A stretch of DNA of 57,309 bases from Streptococcus sanguinis SK355 (GTDB lineage: Bacteria > Bacillota > Bacilli > Lactobacillales > Streptococcaceae): NCBI RefSeq assembly GCF_000212855.1, contig NZ_GL890993.1, positions 1,530,439 to 1,587,747 on the forward strand, read 5' to 3'. Shown in pieces: positions 1-7,632 of this stretch. The notes under the pieces are model-generated. The model saw nothing but the letters and a program-made list of their open reading frames with translations, was not told the origin of the DNA and made no database searches. The first letter of the stretch is position 1; every line of letters starts with the position of its first letter. Made by a program: the position numbers and the translations under genes.

Positions 1-26
1 CAATCAGCGGTTTTTTTTACGTTTGA

Positions 27-72
27 TTTCACTCATTTCAGTCTTGACTGAAATGAGTGAAAGAGATATACT
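27..72 (+). promoter_or_regulatory. Promoter overlapped by a 36-bp perfect palindrome (operator)
   Basis: Positions 27-43 and 46-62 are perfect 17-bp inverted repeats around a 2-bp centre. A good sigma-A promoter overlaps them: TTGACT at 44-49, a 17-nt spacer, and TATACT at 67-72. The right arm of the palindrome fills most of the spacer, so a bound dimer would block RNA polymerase. The site sits just before the regulator gene at 93, so autorepression is the likely role. The promoter also places the GTG at 57 upstream of the transcript start. Confidence 0.8.
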
Positions 73-92
73 ATAGGCAAGAGGTAACAGAT

Positions 93-581
93 ATGAATCA
101 GAAAAAGAAGATTAGTTTAAAGCCAGAGTTACAAAAGTTTATTGAGAATATTGCTGCCATTTATGAAGGTTATGGCATTCCGCGAATTGGGGGTCGGATT
201 TTCGGTTTGAGCCTTGTTTTTGGAGAACCTTTGTCAGCAGAAGATATGTCGGCTCTACTTCAAGCAAGCAGGAGCAGTATTTCTACCAATATTCGAGCAT
301 TGATGCTCAATGGCTGGATAGAAAAGGTTACCTTTCCTGGAGATAGGATTGACTATTTTAGATTTTCCCCCCAGGCTTGGGAACGAGTTCTCGAACATCG
401 AAAAGAAGCTTTATTTCCAATCAAGCAGATTGTTGAAAGGGGACAGCAGGAATTGGCTGAAGATTCTCTCGAACACCAACAGTTAGAAGACATGAAAGCA
501 TGGCTGGATATCCAGGCTAATTATCAGGAGGAAATGTTGAAGGCTTGGCGGAAACATATTAGAGACAAGCAAAGAGGGTGA
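93..581 (+). CDS. GbsR/MarR-family transcriptional regulator
   Basis: A 162-residue protein with a winged-helix region of the GbsR/MarR type. The N-terminal two thirds contain a helix-turn-helix stretch (around ALLQASRSSISTNIRALML) and a wing (GWIEKVTFPGDRIDYFRF). The C-terminal part is helical and charged, as expected for a dimerisation segment. I chose the ATG at 93, which has AAGAGG at 79-84. The in-frame GTG at 57 lies inside the promoter and cannot be on the transcript. The alpha/beta hydrolase gene follows after 5 nt, so the two are probably co-transcribed and this protein probably controls it through the palindrome at 27-62. The ligand is unknown. Confidence 0.8.
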   Translation: MNQKKKISLKPELQKFIENIAAIYEGYGIPRIGGRIFGLSLVFGEPLSAEDMSALLQASRSSISTNIRALMLNGWIEKVTFPGDRIDYFRFSPQAWERVLEHRKEALFPIKQIVERGQQELAEDSLEHQQLEDMKAWLDIQANYQEEMLKAWRKHIRDKQRG

Positions 582-586
582 CGAAG

Positions 587-1600
587 ATGTATGAAAATCC
601 TTATCAATATTTATCAGGAAATATTGGAGACAAAAAACTCATTCGAGCGGGTTTTGAAGAAAAACTCTATGATACAGGACAGATTAAACTGAATTATGTT
701 GTGGGACCAGACAATGGACCCAATCTTCTGCTTATTCCAGCTCAAATAGGAACTTGGGAATCTTATGGCAAAGTCCTGATTTCTCTTTCTCAGCAGTTCA
801 AGGTATATGCCATTGATATTCGGGGGCATGGCAAGTCCAGCTGGACACCAGGAGATTATTCTTGGTCTACAATCGGTCAGGATATGCGTTCCTTTATTGA
901 CAATGTCGTCCAAGGGAAAGTCATCATTTCGGGAAATTCTTCAGGAGGGATTATCGCTCTTTGGTGTGCAGCCAATTTGGGTTCGGAAGTGGCAGGAATT
1001 GTCATTGAGGATGCTCCTGTCTTTTCTGCAGAGATGCCTCGTTTTAAGGAGAGGGACCGTTTTGTCTACAATGGTCTCAAGCATGTGGTAGAAAAAATAG
1101 GGGATTTGGACAATCGTGATTTGGCGGATTATTTTTCAGGTCAGGAGATGCCTGTCTCGGAGAATCGGGTTAAAAAAATGCCTGACTGGATGATTCGTTT
1201 ATTATCAAAGCGAATCAAAAAATTTCGAACCAATCACCCCAATCAGCCACTTGAAGTTGGTTTTCCATCTACCTTGAAGCAGCTTCTGAAATCACTGTCC
1301 ATGTTTGATCCAGATTTTGCTCGCGCTTTTGTGGATGGCCGATTTTATCAAGGCATTCATCATGCTGAAGCCCTGAAAGCAAGCACTTGTCCAATACTAT
1401 GTCTCCATGCTAACTGGAAAAGATATGAGAAGTACGGTCTAGTTGGGGCTCTAGATGACCAGGACGTTCAGCATATTCTGGAGCTGGCGCCACAGACTAT
1501 TTACAAAAAAATTCCAGCCAATCATGTTATCCATGCATTTAAACCCCGTTGCTATATCCAAGCTTTGCTGGAGTTTAAAGACACAATTCAGAACAGCTAA
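587..1600 (+). CDS. Alpha/beta hydrolase
   Basis: A 337-residue alpha/beta-hydrolase-fold protein. The nucleophile elbow is GNSSGG with Ser118; an oxyanion-loop region (LLLIPAQIGTWESYG) and a strand-loop DIRGHGKSS lie upstream. A late His in NHVIHAF is the likely catalytic base. There is no signal peptide, so it is cytoplasmic. The substrate cannot be told from sequence. The ATG at 587 has AAAGAGGG at 571-578; the alternative GTG at 578 overlaps the regulator stop. It is clearly related to the frameshifted hydrolase at 50259-51358 (shared IEDAP, GHG.SS and SSGG motifs), but that copy has an N-terminal membrane anchor and this one does not. Confidence 0.85.
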   Translation: MYENPYQYLSGNIGDKKLIRAGFEEKLYDTGQIKLNYVVGPDNGPNLLLIPAQIGTWESYGKVLISLSQQFKVYAIDIRGHGKSSWTPGDYSWSTIGQDMRSFIDNVVQGKVIISGNSSGGIIALWCAANLGSEVAGIVIEDAPVFSAEMPRFKERDRFVYNGLKHVVEKIGDLDNRDLADYFSGQEMPVSENRVKKMPDWMIRLLSKRIKKFRTNHPNQPLEVGFPSTLKQLLKSLSMFDPDFARAFVDGRFYQGIHHAEALKASTCPILCLHANWKRYEKYGLVGALDDQDVQHILELAPQTIYKKIPANHVIHAFKPRCYIQALLEFKDTIQNS

Positions 1601-1625
1601 AGCAAGCCAGCGGCTTGCTGTTTTT
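1601..1625 (+). terminator. Rho-independent terminator
   Basis: Arms GCAAGCC (1602-1608) and GGCTTGC (1612-1618), extended by an A-T pair, with a 3-nt loop and TTTTT at 1621-1625. It closes the regulator-hydrolase operon directly after the stop codon. Confidence 0.9.
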
Positions 1626-1641
1626 CATTTATTGGTAGGAA

Positions 1642-1650
1642 TGGTATAAT
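1642..1650 (+). promoter_or_regulatory. Extended -10 promoter for the DUF2130 gene
   Basis: TGG followed by TATAAT (1645-1650) forms an extended -10 element. No good -35 is seen. The leader to the ATG at 1793 would be about 135 nt and contains a possible 10-codon ORF near 1692. Confidence 0.5.
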
Positions 1651-1792
1651 AGTTGATAGTCATGAGAAGTAGATTAGTGAATTTGGGAGAATGATGAAAA
1701 AGAGAGTTACAGATAATAAATGATAGCGATATAATCTATCAGCTTGGCAAAGAAAAGGAATAAAGATTTTAATTTTAAACGAGAGGTACCCC

Positions 1793-3064
1793 ATGAACGA
1801 AATCAAATGCCCCAACTGCGGGGAGGTTTTTACAGTCAATGAGAGCCAGTACAGTGAGCTTTTGTCGCAGGTTCGGACTGCAGAGTTTGACAAGGAGATT
1901 CATGCTCGGATTGAGCAGGAACTGGCTTTAGCAGAGCAAAAATCCCAGAATGCCCAACAAGCCCTGCTATCGCAGAAAGATCAGGAAATTAACAATCTTC
2001 AAAATCAAATTGATCAGTTTGAGACCCAGCAGGAATTGGCAAAGAAAGAGGCGGAGCAGACAGCTAATCTTCAATTGCAGGAGAAGGATAAGGAAGTTCA
2101 GCAATTGGAAAGTCAGCTAATAACTCTGCGCTTGGAGCATGAAAATCAGCTTCAAAAGACCTTGTCTGCGCTGGAAAAAGAGCGCGACGAGGTTAAGAAT
2201 CAGCTAGTTCTGCAAGAAAAGGAAGCAGCGCTGGCTCAGACCTCTCTCAAAGAGCGCTATGAGGTAGAGCTGCGGCAGAAAGATGAGACTATAGAGTTCT
2301 ACAAGGATTTTAAGGCCAAGCAGTCTACTAAGATGATTGGCGAGAGTTTGGAACAGCACTGCGAGTACGAGTTTAACAAGAATCGTATGGCTATGTTTCC
2401 ACGAGCGGAGTTTGGCAAGGACAATGATGCCAGAACCGGCAGCAAGGGCGACTACATTTACCGTGAGGTGGATGAAAATGGTGTAGAAATCCTCTCCATC
2501 ATGTTTGAGATGAAAAATGAAGGCGATGAGACAGCGACCAAGAAGAAAAACGAGCATTTTTTCAAAGAGCTGGATAAGGACCGGCGGGAGAAAGGCTGTG
2601 AGTATGCTATTCTGGTGACACTTCTGGAGACTGACAGCGAGCTCTACAATTCAGGCATTGTCGATGTGTCCTATGCTTATGAGAAGATGTATGTTATCCG
2701 ACCACAGTTCTTCCTGCCAATGATTACCCTCTTGCGTAATGCTGCGCTTAACTCGCTCCAGTACAAGCAAGAACTGGCCTTGGTGCGGGAGCAGAATATT
2801 GATATTACGCATTTTGAGGAAGATTTGGATGCCTTTAAAGTAGCTTTCGCCAAGAATTATCAGTCTGCTTCGACCAACTTTGGTAAGGCAATCGAAGAGA
2901 TTGACAAGGCAATCCGCCGGATGGAAGAAATCAAGAAATTCCTGACAACCTCTGAAAACCAGCTGCGATTGGCAAACAACAAACTAGACGATGTCTCTGT
3001 CAAGAAACTGACGCGCAAAAATCCCACTATGAAAGCTAAGTTTGAAGCTTTGAAGGGTGACTAG
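1793..3064 (+). CDS. DUF2130 family protein
   Basis: A 423-residue protein. It starts with a zinc-ribbon-like CPNCG motif (residues 6-10). A long Gln/Glu/Lys-rich coiled coil covers roughly residues 30-175. A conserved globular domain follows (GESLEQHCEYEFN, GSKGDYIYRE, MFEMKNE, KELDKDRREKGCEYAILVT), which defines DUF2130. The acidic and Lys motifs (E.K, GDY) recall restriction-endonuclease-like folds, but that is inference. Function is unknown. It has its own promoter and is followed after 9 nt by a GNAT gene. Confidence 0.85.
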   Translation: MNEIKCPNCGEVFTVNESQYSELLSQVRTAEFDKEIHARIEQELALAEQKSQNAQQALLSQKDQEINNLQNQIDQFETQQELAKKEAEQTANLQLQEKDKEVQQLESQLITLRLEHENQLQKTLSALEKERDEVKNQLVLQEKEAALAQTSLKERYEVELRQKDETIEFYKDFKAKQSTKMIGESLEQHCEYEFNKNRMAMFPRAEFGKDNDARTGSKGDYIYREVDENGVEILSIMFEMKNEGDETATKKKNEHFFKELDKDRREKGCEYAILVTLLETDSELYNSGIVDVSYAYEKMYVIRPQFFLPMITLLRNAALNSLQYKQELALVREQNIDITHFEEDLDAFKVAFAKNYQSASTNFGKAIEEIDKAIRRMEEIKKFLTTSENQLRLANNKLDDVSVKKLTRKNPTMKAKFEALKGD

Positions 3065-3073
3065 GAGGATCCT

Positions 3074-3517
3074 ATGCAGATACGAAAAGCAACCACGAAA
3101 GATGCTGAAGCCTTACTGTCTTTATACGAAGACTTGGGCTATCCAACGACCGCTTCTAAGCTGGCTCGACGTTTAGAAACGATTCTTTCTCAGCCGCATT
3201 ATGGCTGTCTTTTAGCTGAAAGAAACGGAGAAATTTTAGGTTTCTTAGGTTATGCAAAGCTCTTCTTTTTTGAAGCAGATGGATCTTGCTATCGTATTTT
3301 AGCTTTGTCAGTTGCAAAAGAAGCAAGACGACAAGGAATTGCTAGTAGGCTAATTGATGAATTGAAAAAACAAGCGGTAAAAGAAGGAGTTAAGGCACTG
3401 GCTCTAAATAGTGGATTAACTGCTGAACGAAATGCTGCACATCAGTTTTATCAGGCGGTTGGATTTGAAAAAGTGACTGCCGGCTTTGCTCTGCATTTAA
3501 AAAGTCAATATGAATAA
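3074..3517 (+). CDS. GNAT-family N-acetyltransferase
   Basis: A 147-residue GNAT protein. The acetyl-CoA binding motif A is in SVAKEARRQGIASRLIDEL (R-x-x-G-I/A), followed by the C-terminal ERNAAHQFYQAVGFEK segment typical of the family. It is predicted to transfer acetyl from acetyl-CoA to an amine; the acceptor is unknown. RBS GGAGG lies just before the ATG. A fragment of a second GNAT gene lies about 190 bp downstream (3706-3828), so this locus once held two acetyltransferase genes or has been rearranged. Confidence 0.85.
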   Translation: MQIRKATTKDAEALLSLYEDLGYPTTASKLARRLETILSQPHYGCLLAERNGEILGFLGYAKLFFFEADGSCYRILALSVAKEARRQGIASRLIDELKKQAVKEGVKALALNSGLTAERNAAHQFYQAVGFEKVTAGFALHLKSQYE

Positions 3518-3547
3518 ACATGATAAAATAGTAAGGAAAACGAAGTA

Positions 3548-3705
3548 ATGTCTTCAACAAAAGGGAAAACCTTATATTTTAACAATAAGAGCATGGACTA
3601 TGTGACCTTTGGAAAAGGTAAGAAACCACTGGTCATCATCCCAGGTCTAGGGGATGGTTTGGCGACTGTTAAGGGAATGGCGCAAATGCTTGCCCTAGCT
3701 TATAG
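3548..3705 (+). pseudogene. 5' remnant of an alpha/beta hydrolase gene
   Basis: The first about 52 codons (GKTLYFNNKSMDYVTFGKGK, then LVIIPGLGDGLATVKGMAQ) look like the N-terminus of a small streptococcal alpha/beta hydrolase. After about position 3700 homology ends abruptly, before the nucleophile serine. The reading frame runs on to 3787 through sequence that, in another frame, encodes the end of a GNAT protein. The 3' end of the same type of hydrolase appears at 4690-4779. The intact frame 3548-3787 (79 codons) is therefore probably a chimeric dead gene. Confidence 0.65.
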
Positions 3706-3828
3706 GGGCTTAGCAACAGCGTTAATGATGAACGGTTGGCTGCGCATGCTTTTTATCAAAACCATGGCTTTCGCCAGACTAGCTTAGCTAATGTAGAGGA
3801 GGATGAGCATGGGAAAGAAAAAAGCTAA
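3706..3828 (+). pseudogene. 3' remnant of a GNAT acetyltransferase gene
   Basis: In the frame starting at 3706 the sequence reads GLSNSVNDERLAAHAFYQNHGF. This matches the C-terminal segment of GNAT proteins (compare ERNAAHQFYQAVGF in the intact gene at 3074-3517). A TAG at 3703 closes the frame just upstream, and it runs to a TAA at 3826-3828, overlapping the start of the next gene. Only about 40 codons remain. Confidence 0.6.
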
Positions 3829-4606
3829 GACTAGACCGGAAATACCGAAGGAGCCCGACCTCAGCCCTGCTATGCAAGCCCTTTTAGAAGAGGCCTACAC
3901 CCTGTTTAATTGCGATTTACACTTTCCTCTGACCCTTTGTACCTGCCCCGTCTGCATCTCCGAGGAGAATCTCAGAGCTTTGCAAACCATTCCTGTCAGG
4001 GAACTGAGTGAGGTGTTAATCTATGAATACCTCAACGCGGTGGTTAATAAGAGTGATGACGACTACCAAATCAGGCATTTTCTGCCTCGGATTTTAGAGA
4101 TGATTGCTCACTACATTGAAATCAGAGTCGATGACTCTCTTAATCTGGATCGGTGTCACTTTGAAAGTGACAGTTGGAAGCCACAGGAGTTAGATTTTAT
4201 GCGGCGCTTCTCACGTCAGTTTATCCTTGATACAATTAACTTTAGACCCAGTCAAGCTGATGGTGTGGCGGTTTATTTGGTTATGTTTGATCTGGCTGGC
4301 CTTGAAACCAGCCATCTGCTAGATAAGAGTCTTTGGCTGGAGGAAGCTGATCCCATCAAGGCACTACTTGCTCTGGAGGAGATTTACTACTATTACACCA
4401 AGGATTATGCCCACTTTGACTATATTTTTTCGGACAATCCTGCCTTTAACCAGCAGATGACAGATTGGCTGAACAGTCGGGAACTGGCTCAAGGTTTTTT
4501 TCCAATATTGGAAAATGTTCTCCTATCGGAGGAAGAAATAACGACTACTGAGGACTGCCGCCTTGAACAGCTTTATCAGATTTTTGAAAGTCGGATAGAA
4601 GTGTGA
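3809..4606 (+). CDS. Conserved hypothetical protein with a CxCxxC motif
   Basis: A 265-residue protein I do not recognise. It has a Lys-rich start, a CTCPVC cluster around residue 43, and then mostly helical, acidic sequence without membrane segments or a signal peptide. I chose ATG 3809, 6 nt after AGAGGAGG (3795-3802); an in-frame ATG at 3803 touches the RBS. The gene lies between the 5' (3548-3705) and 3' (4690-4779) remnants of a hydrolase gene, so it probably arrived by the event that destroyed that gene. The Cys cluster may bind metal, which is inference. Confidence 0.7.
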   Translation: MGKKKAKTRPEIPKEPDLSPAMQALLEEAYTLFNCDLHFPLTLCTCPVCISEENLRALQTIPVRELSEVLIYEYLNAVVNKSDDDYQIRHFLPRILEMIAHYIEIRVDDSLNLDRCHFESDSWKPQELDFMRRFSRQFILDTINFRPSQADGVAVYLVMFDLAGLETSHLLDKSLWLEEADPIKALLALEEIYYYYTKDYAHFDYIFSDNPAFNQQMTDWLNSRELAQGFFPILENVLLSEEEITTTEDCRLEQLYQIFESRIEV

Positions 4607-4689
4607 CTATTTCGTTATGTTTTTCTAGTCAATCATTAGCATCCATATAAACTGATGGAATTTTTGAAAAAATCAAGAACAAAAAGTGA

Positions 4690-4779
4690 CTGTTGATTCA
4701 GGCTCAGACCTGTCAAGAATATGATGCAAGAGCAGACAAGGATTTCCAAAAGAGAGTTTTAGTATTTTTAGAAAGTTAA
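4690..4779 (+). pseudogene. 3' remnant of an alpha/beta hydrolase gene
   Basis: An open stretch after a TGA at 4687-4689 ends with DARADKDFQKRVLVFLES and a TAA at 4777-4779. This resembles the C-terminal helix of small streptococcal alpha/beta hydrolases, the same type as the 5' remnant at 3548-3705. It has no start codon or RBS. The assignment rests on the final 20 or so residues only. Confidence 0.45.
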
Positions 4780-4782
4780 TCA

Positions 4783-5661
4783 ATGAACGGAATTATCAAC
4801 CTAAGAAAAGAAGCGGGAATGACCTCGCATGATGCGGTATTTAAGCTACGCAAGATTTTAAAAACCAAGAAAATCGGTCATGGGGGCACCTTGGATCCAG
4901 ATGTAGTAGGGGTTCTTCCGATTGCTGTGGGCAAGGCAACGCGCTTAGTCGAGTTCATGCAGGAGGAAGGCAAGGTCTACGAGGGGGAAATCACACTGGG
5001 CTACTCAACAACGACAGAGGATGCCAGCGGAGACATCCTAGAGCGGACTCCAGTGACGGAACTTTTAGAAGAAGCTCTCATTGATGAAGCGATGGAGTCC
5101 ATGACCGGTGAGATTCGCCAGATTCCGCCCATGTACTCTGCAGTCAAGGTCAATGGCCGCAAGCTTTATGAGTATGCAAGAGCGGGTCAAGAAGTGGAGC
5201 GGCCAGAGCGGCAGGTGTTCATCTATAGTTTCGAGCGCACCAGTCCGATTTCCTATGAAGATGAACAAGCCCGCTTTCGCTTTCGAGTCAAATGTAGCAA
5301 GGGGACCTATGTCCGAACTCTGTCTGTTGATTTAGGAGCCAAGCTTGGCTTTGCCAGTCACATGTCCCAGCTGACACGGACTTCCTCAGCAGGTATGAGC
5401 TTAGATGATGCCTTGACCTTGGATGAAATAGCGGAGCGAGTAGCAACGGAGGATTTCTCATTTCTCCGACCACTCGAATTGGGAATCGGAGATTTAGTGA
5501 AGGTTGAGCTTTCTGACGAGCAGGTTGAGGACGTGAGGAACGGCCGTTTTATCAGCTTGATGTCAGAAGAAACTGAGCTAGCTGGCTTTTATAAGGAGAA
5601 GTTAGTAGTCGTTTTGGAAAAGCGGGAAGCAGCCTACAAGCCCCGCAAAGTCTTCCTTTAA
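4783..5661 (+). CDS. truB: tRNA pseudouridine(55) synthase TruB
   Basis: A 292-residue TruB that converts U55 in the T-psi-C loop of tRNAs to pseudouridine. The catalytic motif [15 protein letters not shown] carries the active-site Asp38. Downstream family motifs are present: [39 protein letters not shown] and [10 protein letters not shown]. Length is normal for streptococci. It begins 3 nt after the hydrolase remnant and ends at a strong terminator at 5749. In many Firmicutes truB is followed by ribF, as here, but the two have separate promoters in this window. Confidence 0.97.
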   Translation: MNGIINLRKEAGMTSHDAVFKLRKILKTKKIGHGGTLDPDVVGVLPIAVGKATRLVEFMQEEGKVYEGEITLGYSTTTEDASGDILERTPVTELLEEALIDEAMESMTGEIRQIPPMYSAVKVNGRKLYEYARAGQEVERPERQVFIYSFERTSPISYEDEQARFRFRVKCSKGTYVRTLSVDLGAKLGFASHMSQLTRTSSAGMSLDDALTLDEIAERVATEDFSFLRPLELGIGDLVKVELSDEQVEDVRNGRFISLMSEETELAGFYKEKLVVVLEKREAAYKPRKVFL

Positions 5662-5722
5662 TATTAACAGTAGAATTGTCAAAAGATTGTTACTCTTTTG
5701 TAATATGAAATGTGCGCTTGCA

Positions 5723-5731
5723 TGTTATAAT
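5723..5731 (+). promoter_or_regulatory. Extended -10 promoter in the truB-ribF gap
   Basis: TGT then TATAAT (5726-5731). Transcription would start near 5738 and meet the terminator at 5749-5796, giving an RNA of about 50-60 nt. There is no convincing -35. Confidence 0.4.
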
Positions 5732-5748
5732 TATTTCATTAAACCTCA

Positions 5749-5796
5749 CAAAAGGACAGCAACTGCACAACTGCTGTCCTTTTGTTTTGCTTTTTT
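5749..5796 (+). terminator. Rho-independent terminator after truB
   Basis: A perfect 13-bp stem (5749-5761 with 5772-5784, CAAAAGGACAGCA/TGCTGTCCTTTTG) with a 10-nt loop, followed by T-rich sequence to 5796. Confidence 0.9.
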
Positions 5797-5870
5797 CAGA
5801 TTTTGACAAACGCCCTGACTAGAGCAGTAAAATTTTTTTAAATGTTTTGCAGTTTAGAGCGGAACGGATA

Positions 5871-5899
5871 TTGTAAAAATAGCAAATGCGTAGTAAAAT
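5871..5899 (+). promoter_or_regulatory. Probable ribF promoter
   Basis: TTGTAA (5871-5876), a 17-nt spacer and TAAAAT (5894-5899). The start point would be close to 5906, the first base of the ribF ATG, so the ribF mRNA may have almost no leader. Confidence 0.5.
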
Positions 5900-5905
5900 A
5901 GAGGA

Positions 5906-6838
5906 ATGATGATAACCAAGAGAATTATAGATGAAAAAGGGATTGATCAGACAGAAGATACGGTCCTTGTTCTAGGCTATTTCGATGGGCTGCATAAGGG
6001 CCATCAGGCACTCTTTGAGAAGGCACGAGAGATTGCTGTAGAGCAAGGCCTAAAGATTGCAGTGATGACCTTCCCGGAGTCGCCTAAGCTAGCCTTTGTC
6101 CGCTATCAGCCTGAGCTCATGCTGCATCTGGCTAGCCCTGAAGACCGGATGGCGCAGCTGGAAAGTCTGGGTGTTGACTATCTTTACCTGATTGATTTTA
6201 CTAGCCATTTTGCGGGCAATACAGCTCGGGACTTTTTTGAGAAATACGTGTCTCGTCTGCGCGCCAAGGCTGTGGTAGCTGGCTTTGACTATCATTTCGG
6301 ATCAGACCGAAAAGAGTCACATGAGCTGAGAGATTATTTTAATGGCAAGATTGTTATCGTTCCCTCGGTTAATCTGGATAATCGGAAGATTTCTTCCACT
6401 CGGATTCGGGAGACGATTGCTGTCGGAGATATGCTGAAAACTCAAGAATTGCTGGGCTACCCTCTGTCCACTCGCGGTATTGTGGTTCATGGCAATGCCA
6501 GAGGACGGACGATTGGCTATCCAACAGCCAATCTAGCTCCCTTGGATCGAGTCCTTCTTCCAGGAGATGGCGTCTATGTCGCGGACGTTGAGCACAATGG
6601 TCAGCGCTATCGTGGTATGGCTAGTGTTGGGAAAAATGTAACTTTTGACGGTGATGAGCTTCGTTTTGAGGTCAATATCTTTGATTTTTCTCAGGATATC
6701 TATGGAGATACCATTCGGATTTTCTGGCTGGATAAGATTCGCGAGATGGTTAAGTTTGATGGTATTGACAGCTTGATTGCTCAGCTGCAGAGCGATGAAC
6801 AGATTGCTCGAAGTTGGACTGGTTATCGAAATAGTTGA
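5906..6838 (+). CDS. ribF: Bifunctional riboflavin kinase / FAD synthetase
   Basis: A 310-residue RibF. It phosphorylates riboflavin to FMN and adenylylates FMN to FAD. The N-terminal adenylyltransferase domain has GYFDGLHKGHQAL (HxGH-type nucleotidyltransferase signature) and ISSTRIRE. The C-terminal kinase domain starts near residue 185 with GNARGRTIGYPTANL. The ATG may be 5906 or 5909; both sit 6-10 nt after the -10 box, so the usual upstream RBS would not be on the transcript. There is no FMN riboswitch in the upstream region. Confidence 0.96.
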   Translation: MMITKRIIDEKGIDQTEDTVLVLGYFDGLHKGHQALFEKAREIAVEQGLKIAVMTFPESPKLAFVRYQPELMLHLASPEDRMAQLESLGVDYLYLIDFTSHFAGNTARDFFEKYVSRLRAKAVVAGFDYHFGSDRKESHELRDYFNGKIVIVPSVNLDNRKISSTRIRETIAVGDMLKTQELLGYPLSTRGIVVHGNARGRTIGYPTANLAPLDRVLLPGDGVYVADVEHNGQRYRGMASVGKNVTFDGDELRFEVNIFDFSQDIYGDTIRIFWLDKIREMVKFDGIDSLIAQLQSDEQIARSWTGYRNS

Positions 6839-6884
6839 AAAAGTTATATTTTCATGACATTCGGCAGTAATTTTCAAAAAAATA

Positions 6885-6913
6885 TAGTCAAGCCAAATAA
6901 AATTTAGTATAAT
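6885..6913 (+). promoter_or_regulatory. spx promoter
   Basis: TAGTCA (6885-6890), a 17-nt spacer and TATAAT (6908-6913). The leader to the ATG at 6950 is about 30 nt and carries AGAAGAG as RBS. Confidence 0.65.
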
Positions 6914-6949
6914 AGAGGTAGTTATTATACAGAATTAGAAGAGAAACGC

Positions 6950-7351
6950 ATGATTACATTATTTTTATCGCCGAGTTGTACTTCTTGCCGTAAGGCGCGT
7001 GCTTGGCTGCTAAATCATGAAGTGCCCTTTCAGGAACATAATATCATGACGAGCCCTCTGTCAGCTCCCGAATTGCAACACATTCTTTCTCTGACAGAGA
7101 ACGGTACAGACGACATTATTTCAACTCGCTCAAAAATTTTTCAGAAATTAGATTTGGATGTGGAGGATTTGTCCATTTCAACCTTGATTCAGTTGATTGA
7201 GGAAAATCCCAGTCTTTTGCGACGCCCAATTATTTTAGACGGCAAACGGATGCAAATCGGCTTTAACGAGGATGAAATTCGTGCTTTCTTGCCTCGGAGT
7301 TATCGTAAGGAAGAGTTAAGATCCGCAACCATGCGGGCAGATATTCAGTAA
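6950..7351 (+). CDS. spx: Spx-family transcriptional regulator
   Basis: A 133-residue ArsC/Spx-family protein. Spx binds the RNA polymerase alpha C-terminal domain and redirects transcription under disulfide stress. The redox switch CxxC is present at Cys10-Cys13 ([10 protein letters not shown]). The RPI.LD segment ([19 protein letters not shown]) is typical. Streptococci usually carry two paralogs (SpxA1/SpxA2); which one this is cannot be decided here. UPF0223 follows after 2 nt, and a terminator hairpin sits inside the start of that gene. Confidence 0.93.
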   Translation: MITLFLSPSCTSCRKARAWLLNHEVPFQEHNIMTSPLSAPELQHILSLTENGTDDIISTRSKIFQKLDLDVEDLSISTLIQLIEENPSLLRRPIILDGKRMQIGFNEDEIRAFLPRSYRKEELRSATMRADIQ

Positions 7352-7353
7352 AA

Positions 7354-7632
7354 ATGAACAAAAATTATAGTTACCCACTAGATTTATCGTGGAGCACTGA
7401 AGAGCTTGCTTCGGTGCTCTCTTTTTTTAATGATGTAGAAGCAGCTTATGAACAGAAAGTCCAAGCGGAAAAGCTCTTGAAGTCCTATGCGGCTTTCAAG
7501 CAAGTTGTTCCTAGCAATGGCCAAGAGAAGCGAATCGGCCGTGACTTTGAAAACGTCAGCGGTTATTCGCTTTATCGTGCTGTTCAAGAGGCAAAAAGTA
7601 AAGGTAAAGGAAGCATTTCTCTTGGAAAATAA
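7354..7632 (+). CDS. UPF0223 family protein
   Basis: A 92-residue small protein of family UPF0223 (B. subtilis YktA type), function unknown. The conserved core is [19 protein letters not shown] near the start and [20 protein letters not shown] near the end. It begins 2 nt after the spx stop with no clear RBS, so translation probably depends on coupling to spx. Codons 13-25 contain a complete terminator hairpin (7392-7428). It overlaps the inositol monophosphatase start by 11 nt. Confidence 0.88.
   Translation: MNKNYSYPLDLSWSTEELASVLSFFNDVEAAYEQKVQAEKLLKSYAAFKQVVPSNGQEKRIGRDFENVSGYSLYRAVQEAKSKGKGSISLGK
7392..7428 (+). terminator. Terminator hairpin inside the UPF0223 coding sequence
   Basis: An 11-bp stem (7392-7402 with 7409-7419, one T-G pair) with a 6-nt loop, followed by TC and seven Ts (7422-7428). 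It is as good as the intergenic terminators in this window but lies about 38 nt inside the UPF0223 frame. Ribosomes translating UPF0223 would melt it, which would make expression of the downstream genes depend on translation. Confidence 0.65.

Noticed and set aside
57..92. GTG start for the GbsR-type regulator
   Set aside because: It lies between the -35 and -10 boxes, upstream of the expected transcript start.
5662..5905. FMN riboswitch upstream of ribF
   Set aside because: No conserved RFN element sequence is present; the region contains a simple terminator and promoters.
7487..7621. N-terminal extension of the inositol monophosphatase
   Set aside because: It overlaps most of UPF0223, lacks an RBS, and makes the protein longer than its family.
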